64,000 bases of DNA, taken from positions 29,879,501-29,943,500 of the forward strand of contig NC_079880.1 in the NCBI RefSeq assembly GCF_029227915.1. The letters are read 5' to 3'. This document shows, piece after piece, positions 33,500 to 46,354 of the stretch (its first letter is position 1; the number at the start of each line of letters is the position of its first letter). The position numbers and the translations under genes were made by a program. This DNA is from Hydractinia symbiolongicarpus (Eukaryota > Cnidaria > Hydrozoa > Anthoathecata > Hydractiniidae). The notes below the pieces were generated by a model, which ran no database searches, was not told where the DNA came from, and saw nothing but the letters and a program-made list of their open reading frames with translations.

Positions 33500-36400
33500 T
33501 AAAAGACGTTTAATCGCCGGCAAACGAAAACCTGCGATTTCCCGTAAATCCTGGACTCGGCCCGTATAGTCAAATGTATACAAAGAAAGTACCCAGGGTG
33601 TAAACTCATTTCCCGAACGATTTTTTAAATTATTTTTTCACCACTAAAGCCCATGAGACTTGTAGTTTTTAAAAATGTTTTCATTTTTGATGAGACGCTG
33701 AATAAAAGAAGTTTAATCGCCGGCAAACGAAAACCCGCCATTTCCCGTAAACCCCGGACTCGGCCCGTATAATCAAAAGTATACAAAGAACGTACCCAAG
33801 GAGTAAACTCATTTCCCGAACGATTTTTTAAATTATTTTTTCACCACTAAAACGCATGAGACTTGTAGTTTTCAAAAATGTTTTCATTTTTGATGAGACG
33901 CTGAATAAAAGAAGTTTAATCGCCGGCAAACGAAAACCTGCGATTTGCCGTAAATCCCGGACTCGGCCCGTATAGTCAAAAGTATACAAAGAAAGTACCC
34001 AGGGTGTAAACTCATTTCCCGAACGATTTTTTAAATTATTTTTTCACCACTAAAGCCCATGAGACTTGTAGTTTTTAAGAATGTTTTCATTTTTGATGAG
34101 ACGCTGAATAAAAGAAGTTTAATCGCCGGCAAACGAAAACCCGCGACTTCCCGTAAATCCCGGACTCGGCCCGTATAGTCAAAAGTATACAAAGAAAGTA
34201 CCCAGGGAGTAAACTCATTTCCCGAACGATTTTTTAAATTATTTTTTCACCACTAAAACGCATGAGACTTGTAGTTTTCAAAAATGTTTTCATTTGTGAT
34301 GAGACGCTTAATGAAAGTGGTTTAATCGCCGGCAAACGAAAACCCGCGATTTCCCGTAAATCCCGGACTCGGCCCGTATAGTCAAAAGTATACAAAGAAA
34401 GTACCCAGGGTGTAAACTCATTTCCCGAACGATTTTTTAAATTATTTTTTCACCACTAAAGCCCATGAGACTTGTAGTTTTTAAAAATGTTTTCATTTTT
34501 GATGAGACGCTGAATAAAAGAAGTTTAATCGCCGGCAAACGAAAACCCGCGATTTCCCGTAAATCCCGGACTCGGCCCGTATAGTCAAAAGTATACAAAG
34601 AAAGTACCCAGGGAGTAAACTCATTTCCCGAACGATTTTTTAAATTATTTTTTCACCACTAAAACGCATGAGACTTGTAGTTTTCAGAAATGTTTTCATT
34701 TGTGATGAGACGCTTAATGAAAGTGGTTTAATCGCCGGCAAACGAAAACCCGCGATTTCCCGTAAATCCCGGGCTTGGCCCGTATAGTCGAATGTATACA
34801 AAGAAAGTACCCAGGGAGTAAACTCATTTCCCGAACGCTTTTTTATACTATTTTTTCACTACTAAAACGCATGAGACTTGTAGTTTTCAGAAATGTTTTC
34901 ATTTCTGATGAGACGCTGAATAAAAGAAGTTTAATCGCCGGAAAACGAAAACCCGCCATTTCCCGTAAACCCCGGACTCGGCCCGTATAATCAAAAGTAT
35001 ACAAAAAACGTACCCAGGGAGTAAACTCATTTCCCGAACGATTTTTTAAATTATTTTTTCACCACTAAAACGCATGAGACTTGTAGTTTTAAAAAATGTT
35101 TTCATTTTTGATGAGACGCTGAATAAAAGAAGTTTAATCGCCGGCAAACGAAAACCTGCGATTTCCCGTAAATCCCGGACTCGACCCGTATAGTCAAAAG
35201 TATACAAAGAAAGTACCCAGGGTGTTAACTCATTTCCCGAACGATTTTTTAAATTATTTTTTCACCACTAAAGCCCATGAGACTTGTAGTTTTTAAAAAT
35301 GTTTTCATTTTTGATGAGACGCTGAATAAAAGAAGTTTAATCGCCGGCAAACGAAAACCCGCGACTTCCCGTAAATCCCTGACCCGGCCCGTATAGTCAA
35401 AAGTATACAAAGAAAGTACCCAGGGAGAAAACTCATTTCCCGAACGATTTTTTAAATTATCTTTTCACCACTAAAACGCATGAGACTTGTAGTTTTCAAA
35501 AATGTTTTCATTTTTGATGAGACACTGAATAAAAGAAGTTTAATCGCCGGCAAACGAAAACCCGCCATTTCCAGTAAATCCCGGCTTGGCTCGTATAGTC
35601 AAAAGTATACAAAAAAATTACCCAGGTAGTAAACTCATTTCCCGAACGATTTTTTAAATTATTTTTTCCCCACTAAAGCCCATGAGACTTGTAGTTTTTA
35701 AAAATGTTTTCATTTTTGATGAGACGCTGAATAAAAGAAGTTTAATCGCCGGCAAACGAAAACCTGCGATTTCCCGTAAATCCTGGACTCGGCCCGTATA
35801 GTCAAATGTATACAAAGAAAGTACCCAGGGTGTAAACTCATTTCCCGAACGATTTTTTAAATTATTTTTTCACCACTAAAGCCCATGAGACTTGTAGTTT
35901 TTAAAAATGTTTTCATTTTTGATGAGACGCTGAATAAAAGAAGTTTAATCGCCGGCAAACGAAAACCCGCCATTTCCCGTAAACCCCGGACTCGGCCCGT
36001 ATAATCAAAAGTATACAAAGAACGTACCCAAGGAGTAAACTCATTTCCCGAACGATTTTTTAAATTATTTTTTCACCACTAAAACGCATGAGACTTGTAG
36101 TTTTCAAAAATGTTTTCATTTTTGATGAGACGCTGAATAAAAGAAGTTTAATCGCCGGCAAACGAAAACCTGCGATTTGCCGTAAATCCCGGACTCGGCC
36201 CGTATAGTCAAAAGTATACAAAGAAAGTACCCAGGGAGTAAACTCATTTCCCGAACGATTTTTTAAATTATTTTTTCACCACTAAAACGCATGAGACTTG
36301 TAGTTTTCAAAAATGTTTTCATTTTTGATGAGACGCTAAATAAAAGAGGTTTAATCGCCGGCAAACGAAAACCTGCGATTTCCCGTAAATCCTGGACTCG

Positions 36401-39076
36401 GCCCGTATAGTCAAATGTATACAAAGAAAGTACCCAGGGTGTAAACTCATTTCCCGAACGATTTTTTAAATTATTTTTTCACCACTAAAGCCCATGAGAC
36501 TTGTAGTTTTTAAAAATGTTTTCATTTTTGATGAGACGCTGAATAAAAGAAGTTTAATCGCCGGCAAACGAAAACCCGCCATTTCCCGTAAACCCCGGAC
36601 TCGGCCCGTATAATCAAAAGTATACAAAGAACGTACCCAAGGAGTAAACTCATTTCCCGAACGATTTTTTAAATTATTTTTTCACCACTAAAACGCATGA
36701 GACTTGTAGTTTTCAAAAATGTTTTCATTTTTGATGAGACGCTGAATAAAAGAAGTTTAATCGCCGGCAAACGAAAACCTGCGATTTGCCGTAAATCCCG
36801 GACTCGGCCCGTATAGTCAAAAGTATACAAAGAAAGTACCCAGGGTGTAAACTCATTTCCCGAACGATTTTTTAAATTATTTTTTCACCACTAAAGCCCA
36901 TGAGACTTGTAGTTTTTAAAAATGTTTTCATTTTTGATGAGACGCTGAATAAAAGAAGTTTAATCGCCGGCAAACGAAAACCCGCGACTTCCCGTAAATC
37001 CCGGACTCGGCCCGTATAGTCAAAAGTATACAAAGAAAGTACCCAGGGAGTAAACTCATTTCCCGAACGATTTTTTAAATTATTTTTTCACCACTAAAAC
37101 GCATGAGACTTGTAGTTTTCAAAAATGTTTTCATTTGTGATGAGACGCTTAATGAAAGTGGTTTAATCGCCGGCAAACGAAAACCCGCGATTTCCCGTAA
37201 ATCCCGGACTCGGCCCGTATAGTCAAAAGTATACAAAGAAAGTACCCAGGGTGTAAACTCATTTCCCGAACGATTTTTTAAATTATTTTTTCACCACTAA
37301 AGCCCATGAGACTTGTAGTTTTTAAAAATGTTTTCATTTTTGATGAGACGCTGAATAAAAGAAGTTTAATCGCCGGCAAACGAAAACCCGCGATTTCCCG
37401 TAAATCCCGGACTCGGCCCGTATAGTCAAAAGTATACAAAGAAAGTACCCAGGGAGTAAACTCATTTCCCGAACGATTTTTTAAATTATTTTTTCACCAC
37501 TAAAACGCATGAGACTTGTAGTTTTCAGAAATGTTTTCATTTGTGATGAGACGCTTAATGAAAGTGGTTTAATCGCCGGCAAACGAAAACCCGCGATTTC
37601 CCGTAAATCCCGGGCTTGGCCCGTATAGTCGAATGTATACAAAGAAAGTACCCAGGGAGTAAACTCATTTCCCGAACGCTTTTTTATACTATTTTTTCAC
37701 TACTAAAACGCATGAGACTTGTAGTTTTCAGAAATGTTTTCATTTCTGATGAGACGCTGAATAAAAGAAGTTTAATCGCCGGAAAACGAAAACCCGCCAT
37801 TTCCCGTAAACCCCGGACTCGGCCCGTATAATCAAAAGTATACAAAAAACGTACCCAGGGAGTAAACTCATTTCCCGAACGATTTTTTAAATTATTTTTT
37901 CACCACTAAAACGCATGAGACTTGTAGTTTTAAAAAATGTTTTCATTTTTGATGAGACGCTGAATAAAAGAAGTTTAATCGCCGGCAAACGAAAACCTGC
38001 GATTTCCCGTAAATCCCGGACTCGACCCGTATAGTCAAAAGTATACAAAGAAAGTACCCAGGGTGTTAACTCATTTCCCGAACGATTTTTTAAATTATTT
38101 TTTCACCACTAAAGCCCATGAGACTTGTAGTTTTTAAAAATGTTTTCATTTTTGATGAGACGCTGAATAAAAGAAGTTTAATCGCCGGCAAACGAAAACC
38201 CGCGACTTCCCGTAAATCCCTGACCCGGCCCGTATAGTCAAAAGTATACAAAGAAAGTACCCAGGGAGAAAACTCATTTCCCGAACGATTTTTTAAATTA
38301 TCTTTTCACCACTAAAACGCATGAGACTTGTAGTTTTCAAAAATGTTTTCATTTTTGATGAGACACTGAATAAAAGAAGTTTAATCGCCGGCAAACGAAA
38401 ACCCGCCATTTCCCGTAAATCCCGGCTTGGCTCGTATAGTCAAAAGTATACAAAAAAATTACCCAGGTAGTAAACTCATTTCCCGAACGATTTTTTAAAT
38501 TATTTTTTCCCCACTAAAGCCCATGAGACTTGTAGTTTTTAAAAATGTTTTCATTTTTGATGAGACGCTGAATAAAAGAAGTTTAATCGCCGGCAAACGA
38601 AAACCTGCGATTTCCCGTAAATCCTGGACTCGGCCCGTATAGTCAAATGTATACAAAGAAAGTACCCAGGGTGTAAACTCATTTCCCGAACGATTTTTTA
38701 AATTATTTTTTCACCACTAAAGCCCATGAGACTTGTAGTTTTTAAAAATGTTTTCATTTTTGATGAGACGCTGAATAAAAGAAGTTTAATCGCCGGCAAA
38801 CGAAAACCCGCCATTTCCCGTAAACCCCGGACTCGGCCCGTATAATCAAAAGTATACAAAGAACGTACCCAAGGAGTAAACTCATTTCCCGAACGATTTT
38901 TTAAATTATTTTTTCACCACTAAAACGCATGAGACTTGTAGTTTTCAAAAATGTTTTCATTTTTGATGAGACGCTGAATAAAAGAAGTTTAATCGCCGGC
39001 AAACGAAAACCTGCGATTTGCCGTAAATCCCGGACTCGGCCCGTATAGTCAAAAGTATACAAAGAAAGTACCCAGG
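33500..39076 (-). repeat. 14-monomer higher-order repeat x 2 (2841 bp), with a partial third copy
   Basis: 33500-36235 matches 36341-39076 at offset 2841. Rare shared marks are GGTGTTAACTC (35221/38062) and ATTTTTTCCCCAC (35661/38502). One difference is CCAGTAAATC near 35573 versus CCCGTAAATC near 38414. A third copy is recognisable further on: the GGTGTTAACTC mark returns near 40294, only 2232 bp after the second, so that copy has lost three monomers (609 bp). Confidence 0.85.
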
Positions 39077-41659
39077 GTGTAAACTCATTTCCCGAACGAT
39101 TTTTTAAATTATTTTTTCACCACTAAAGCCCATGAGACTTGTAGTTTTTAAAAATGTTTTCATTTTTGATGAGACGCTGAATAAAAGAAGTTTAATCGCC
39201 GGCAAACGAAAACCCGCGACTTCCCGTAAATCCCGGACTCGGCCCATATAGTCAAAAGTATACAAAGAAAGTACCCAGGGAGTAAACTCATTTCCCGAAC
39301 GATTTTTTAAATTATTTTTTCACCACTAAAACGCATGAGACTTGTAGTTTTCAAAAATGTTTTCATTTGTGATGAGACGCTTAATGAAAGTGGTTTAATC
39401 GCCGGCAAACGAAAACCCGCGATTTCCCGTAAATCCCGGACTCGGCCCGTATAGTCAAAAGTATACAAAGAAAGTACCCAGGGTGTAAACTCATTTCCCG
39501 AACGATTTTTTAAATTATTTTTTCACCACTAAAGCCCATGAGACTTGTAGTTTTTAAAAATGTTTTCATTTTTGATGAGACGCTGAATAAAAGAAGTTTA
39601 ATCGCCGGCAAACGAAAACCCGCGATTTCCCGTAAATCCCGAACTCGGCCCGTATAGTCAAAAGTATACAAAGAAAGTACCCAGGGAGTAAACTCATTTC
39701 CCGAACGATTTTTTAAATTATTTTTTCACCACTAAAACGCATGAGACTTGTAGTTTTCAGAAATGTTTTCATTTGTGATGAGACGCTTAATGAAAGTGGT
39801 TTAATCGCCGGCAAACGAAAACCCGCGATTTCCCGTAAATCCCGGGCTTGGCCCGTATAGTCGAATGTATACAAAGAAAGTACCCAGGGAGTAAACTCAT
39901 TTCCCGAACGCTTTTTTATACTATTTTTTCACTACTAAAACGCATGAGACTTGTAGTTTTCAGAAATGTTTTCATTTCTGATGAGACGCTGAATAAAAGA
40001 AGTTTAATCGCCGGAAAACGAAAACCCGCCATTTCCCGTAAACCCCGGACTCGGCCCGTATAATCAAAAGTATACAAAAAACGTACCCAGGGAGTAAACT
40101 CATTTCCCGAACGATTTTTTAATTTATTTTTTCACCACTAAAACGCATGAGACTTGTAGTTTTAAAAAATGTTTTCATTTTTGATGAGACGCTGAATAAA
40201 AGAAGTTTAATCGCCGGCAAACGAAAACCTGCGATTTCCCGTAAATCCCGGACTCGACCCGTATAGTCAAAAGTATACAAAGAAAGTACCCAGGGTGTTA
40301 ACTCATTTCCCGAACGATTTTTTAAATTATTTTTTTACCACTAAAGCCCATGAGACTTGTAGTTTTTAAAAATGTTTTCATTTTTGATGAGACGCTGAAT
40401 AAAAGAAGTTTAATCGCCGGCAAACGAAAACCCGCGACTTCCCGTAAATCCCTGACCCGGCCCGTATAGTCAAAAGTATACAAAGAAAGTACCCAGGGAG
40501 TAAACTCATTTCCCGAACGATTTTTTAAATTATTTTTTCACCACTAAAACGCATGAGACTTGTAGTTTTCAGAAATGTTTTTATTTGTGATGAGACGCTT
40601 AATGAAAGTGGTTTAATCGCCGGCAAACGAAAACCCGCGATTTCCCGTTAATCCCGGGCTTGGCCCGTATAGTCGAATGTATACAAAGAAAGTACCCTGT
40701 GAGTAAACTCATTTCCAAAACGATTTTTTAAATTATCTTTTCACCACTAAAACCCATGAGACTTGTAGTTTTCAAAAATGTTTTCATTTTTGATGATACA
40801 CTGAATAAAAGAAGTTTAATCGCCGGCAAGCGAAATCCCGCCATTTCCCGTAAATCCCGGCTTGGCCCGTATAGTCAAAAGTATACAAAGAAAGTACCCA
40901 GGGAGTAAACTCATTTCCCGAACGATTTTTTGTATTATTTTTTCACCACTAAAACGCATGAGACTTGCAGTTTTCAAAAATGTTTTCATTTTTGATGGGA
41001 CGCTGAATAAAAGAAGTTTAATCGCCGGCAAACGAAAACCTGCGATTTCCCGTAAATCCCGGACTCGACCCGTATAGTCAAAAGTATACAAAGAAAGTAC
41101 CCAGGGTGTAAACTCATTTCCCGAACGATTTTTTAAATTATTTTTTCACCACTAAAGCCCATGAGACTTGTAGTTTTTAAAAATGTGTTTTCATTTTTGA
41201 TGAGACGCTGAATAAAAGAAGTTTAATCGCCGGCAAACGAAAACCCGCGACTTCCCGTAAATCCCTGACTCGGCCCGTATAATCAAAAGTATACAAAGAA
41301 CGTACCCAAGGAGTAAACTCATTTCCCGACCGATTTTTTAAATTATTTTTTCACCACTAAAACGCATGAGACTTGTAGTTTTCAAAAATGTTTTCATTTT
41401 TGATGAGACGCTGAATAAAAGAAGTTTAATCGCCGGCAAACGAAAACCTGCGATTTGCCGTAAATCCCGGACTCGGCCCGTATAGTCAAAAGTATACAAA
41501 GAAAGTACCCAGGGTGTAAACTCATTTCCCGAACGATTTTTTAAATTATTTTTTCACCACTAAAGCCCATGAGACTTGTAGTTTTTAAAAATGTTTTCAT
41601 TTTTGATGAGACGCTGAATAAAAGAAGTTTAATCGCCGGCAAACGAAAACCCGCGACTT

Positions 41660-44600
41660 CCCGTAAATCCCGGACTCGGCCCGTATAGTCAAAAGTATAC
41701 AAAGAAAGTACCCAGGGAGTAAACTCATTTCCCGAACGATTTTTTAAATTATTTTTTCACCACTAAAACGCATGAGACTTGTAGTTTTCAAAAATGTTTT
41801 CATTTGTGATGAGACGCTTAATGAAAGTGGTTTAATCGCCGGCAAACGAAAACCCGCGATTTCCCGTAAATACCGGACTCGGCCCGTATAGTCAAAAGTA
41901 TACAAAGAAAGTACCCAGGGTGTAAACTCATTTCCCGAACGATTTTTTAAATTATTTTTTCACCACTAAAGCCCATGAGACTTGTAGTTTTTAAAAATGT
42001 TTTCATTTTTGATGAGACGCTGAATAAAAGAAGTTTAATCGCCGGCAAACGAAAACCCGCGATTTCCCGTAAATCCCGGACTCGGCCCGTATAGTCAAAA
42101 GTATACAAAGAAAGTACCCAGGGAGTAAACTCATTTCCCGAACGATTTTTTAAATTATTTTTTCACCACTAAAACGCATGAGACTTGTAGTTTTCAGAAA
42201 TGTTTTCATTTGTGATGAGACGCTTAATGAAAGTGGTTTAATCGCCGGCAAACGAAAACCGGCGATTTCCCGTAAATCCCGGGCTTGGCCCGTATAGTCG
42301 AATGTATACAAAGAAAGTACCCAGGGAGTAAACTCATTTCCCGAACGCTTTTTTATACTATTTTTTCACTACTAAAACGCATGAGACTTGTAGTTTTCAG
42401 AAATGTTTTCATTTCTGATGAGACGCTGAATAAAAGAAGTTTAATCGCCGGCAAACGAAAACCCGCCATTTCCCGTAAACCCCGGACTCGGCCCGTATAA
42501 TCAAAAGTATACAAAAAACGTACCCAGGGAGTAAACTCATTTCCCGAACGATTTTTTAAATTATTTTTTCACCACTAAAACGCATGAGACTTGTAGTTTT
42601 AAAAAATGTTTTCATTTTTGATGAGACGCTGAATAAAAGAAGTTTAATCGCCGGCAAACGAAAACCCGCGACTTCCCGTAAATCCCTGACTCCGCCAGTA
42701 TAGTCAAAAGTATACAAAGAAAGTACCCAGGGAGTAAACTCATTTCCCGAACGATTTTTTAAATTATTTTTTCACCACTAAAACGCATGAGACTTGTAGT
42801 TTTCAGAAATGTTTTTATTTGTGATGAGACGCTTAATGAAAGTGGTTTAATCGCCGGCAAACGAAAACCCGCGATTTCCCGTTAATCCCGGGCTTGGCCC
42901 GTATAGTCGAATGTATACAAAGAAAGTACCCTGTGAGTAAACTCATTTCCAAAACGATTTTTTAAATTATCTTTTCACCACTAAAACCCATGAGACTTGT
43001 AGTTTTCAAAAATGTTTTCATTTTTGATGATACACTGAATAAAAGAAGTTTAATCGCCAGCAAGCGAAATCCCGCCATTTCCCGTAAATCCCGGCTTGGC
43101 CCGTATAGTCAAAAGTATACAAAGAAAGTACCCAGGGTGTAAACTCATTTCCCGAACGATTTTTTAAATTATTTTTTCACCACTAAAGCCCATGAGACTT
43201 GTAGTTTTTAAAAATGTTTTCATTTTTGATGAGACGCTGAATAAAAGAAGTTTAATCGCCGGCAAACTAAAACCCGCGACTTCCCGTAAATGCCGGACTC
43301 GGCCCGTATAGTCAAAAGTATACAAAGAAAGTACCCAGGGAGTAAACTCATTTCCCGAACGATTTTTTAAATTATTTTTTCACCACTAAAACGCATGAGA
43401 CTTGTAGTTTTCAAAAATGTTTTCATTTGTGATGAGACGCTTAATGAAAGTGGTTTAATCGCCGGCAAACGAAAACCCGCGATTTCCCGTAAATCCCGGA
43501 CTCGGCCCGTATAGTCAAAAGTATACAAAGAAAGTACCCAGGGTGTAAACTCATTTCCCGAACGATTTTTTAAATTATTTTTTCACCACTAAAGCCCATG
43601 AGACTTGTAGTTTTTAAAAATGTTTTCATTTTTGATGAGACGCTGAATAAAAGAAGTTTAATCGCCGGCAAACGAAAACCCGCGATTTCCCGTAAATCCC
43701 GGACTCGGCCCGTATAGTCAAAAGTATACAAAGAAAGTACCCAGGGAGTAAACTCATTTCCCGAACGATTTTTTAAATTATTTTTTCACCACTAAAACGC
43801 ATGAGACTTGTAGTTTTCAGAAATGTTTTCATTTGTGATGAGACGCTTAATGAAAGTGGTTTAATCGCCGGCAAACGAAAACCGGCGATTTCCCGTAAAT
43901 CCCGGGCTTGGCCCGTATAGTCGAATGTATACAAAGAAAGTACCCAGGGAGTAAACTCATTTCCCGAACGCTTTTTTATACTATTTTTTCACTACTAAAA
44001 CGCATGAGACTTGTAGTTTTCAGAAATGTTTTCATTTCTGATGAGACGCTGAATAAAAGAAGTTTAATCGCCGGCAAACGAAAACCCGCCATTTCCCGTA
44101 AACCCCGGACTCGGCCCGTATAATCAAAAGTATACAAAAAACGTACCCAGGGAGTAAACTCATTTCCCGAACGATTTTTTAAATTATTTTTTCACCACTA
44201 AAACGCATGAGACTTGTAGTTTTAAAAAATGTTTTCATTTTTGATGAGACGCTGAATAAAAGAAGTTTAATCGCCGGCAAACGAAAACCCGCGACTTCCC
44301 GTAAATCCCTGACTCCGCCAGTATAGTCAAAAGTATACAAAGAAAGTACCCAGGGAGTAAACTCATTTCCCGAACGATTTTTTAAATTATTTTTTCACCA
44401 CTAAAACGCATGAGACTTGTAGTTTTCAGAAATGTTTTTATTTGTGATGAGACGCTTAATGAAAGTGGTTTAATCGCCGGCAAACGAAAACCCGCGATTT
44501 CCCGTTAATCCCGGGCTTGGCCCGTATAGTCGAATGTATACAAAGAAAGTACCCTGTGAGTAAACTCATTTCCAAAACGATTTTTTAAATTATCTTTTCA

Positions 44601-45530
44601 CCACTAAAACCCATGAGACTTGTAGTTTTCAAAAATGTTTTCATTTTTGATGATACACTGAATAAAAGAAGTTTAATCGCCAGCAAGCGAAATCCCGCCA
44701 TTTCCCGTAAATCCCGGCTTGGCCCGTATAGTCAAAAGTATACAAAGAAAGTACCCAGGGTGTAAACTCATTTCCCGAACGATTTTTTAAATTATTTTTT
44801 CACCACTAAAGCCCATGAGACTTGTAGTTTTTAAAAATGTTTTCATTTTTGATGAGACGCTGAATAAAAGAAGTTTAATCGCCGGCAAACTAAAACCCGC
44901 GACTTCCCGTAAATGCCGGACTCGGCCCGTATAGTCAAAAGTATACAAAGAAAGTACCCAGGGAGTAAACTCATTTCCCGAACGATTTTTTAAATTATTT
45001 TTTCACCACTAAAACGCATGAGACTTGTAGTTTTCAAAAATGTTTTCATTTGTGATGAGACGCTTAATGAAAGTGGTTTAATCGCCGGCAAACGAAAACC
45101 CGCGATTTCCCGTAAATCCCGGACTCGGCCCGTATAGTCAAAAGTATACAAAGAAAGTACCCAGGGTGTAAACTCATTTCCCGAACGATTTTTTAAATTA
45201 TTTTTTCACCACTAAAGCCCATGAGACTTGTAGTTTTTAAAAATGTTTTCATTTTTGATGAGACGCTGAATAAAAGAAGTTTAATCGCCGGCAAACGAAA
45301 ACCCGCGATTTCCCGTAAATCCCGGACTCGGCCCGTATAGTCAAAAGTATACAAAGAAAGTACCCAGGGAGTAAACTCATTTCCCGAACGATTTTTTAAA
45401 TTATTTTTTCACCACTAAAACGCATGAGACTTGTAGTTTTCAGAAATGTTTTCATTTGTGATGAGACGCTTAATGAAAGTGGTTTAATCGCCGGCAAACG
45501 AAAACCCGCGATTTCCCGTAAATCCCGGGC
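41660..45530 (-). repeat. 8-monomer higher-order repeat (1623 bp), about 2.4 copies
   Basis: Rare marks repeat at 1623 bp: TCCGCCAGTATAG (42691/44314), AACCGGCGATTTC (about 42258/43881), GCCAGCAAGCG (about 43055/44678) and CAAACTAAAACCC (about 43264/44887). Copies look nearly identical. The next expected site, near 45531, begins a variant with GGCTCGTTTAGTCG, where the pattern changes. Confidence 0.88.
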
Positions 45531-46354
45531 TTGGCTCGTTTAGTCGAATGTATACAAAGAAAGTACCCAGGGAGTAAACTCATTTCCCGAACGCTTTTTT
45601 ATACTATTTTTTCACTACTAAAACGCATGAGACTTGTAGTTTTCAGAAATGTTTTCATTTCTGATGAGACGCTGAATAAAAGAAGTTTAATCGCCGGCAA
45701 ACGAAAACCCGCCATTTCCCGTAAACCCCGGACTCGGCCCGTATAATCAAAAGTATACAAAAAACGTACCCAGGGAGTAAACTCATTTCCCGAACGATTT
45801 TTTAAATTATTTTTTCACCACTAAAACGCATGAGACTTGTAGTTTTAAAAAATGTTTTCATTTTTGATGAGACGCTGAATAAAAGAAGTTTAATCGCCGG
45901 CAAACGAAAACCTGCGATTTCCCGTAAATCCCGGACTCGACCCGTATAGTCAAAAGTATACAAAGAAAGTACCCAGGGTGTAAACTCATTTCCCGAACGA
46001 TTTTTTAAATTATTTTTTCACCACTAAACCCATGAGACTTGTAGTTTTTAAAAATGTTTTCATTTGTGATGAGACGCTTAATGAAAGTGGTTTAATCGCC
46101 GGCAAACGAAAACCCGCGATTTCCCGTAAATCCCGGGCTTGGCTCGTTTAGTCGAATGTATACAAAGAAAGTACCCAGGGAGTAAACTCATTTCCCGAAC
46201 GCTTTTTTATACTATTTTTTCACTACTAAAACGCATGAGACTTGTAGTTTTCAGAAATGTTTTCATTTCTGATGAGACGCTGAATAAAAGAAGTTTAATC
46301 GCCGGCAAACGAAAACCCGCCATTTCCCGTAAACCCCGGACTCGGCCCGTATAA
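45531..46354 (-). repeat. 3-monomer repeat (608 bp)
   Basis: The GGCTCGTTTAGTCG variant at about 45532 recurs at about 46140, followed in both by the same CACTACTAAAACGC monomer. The spacing is 608 bp because one base is missing in ACTAAACCCATG near 46024. Confidence 0.8.
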
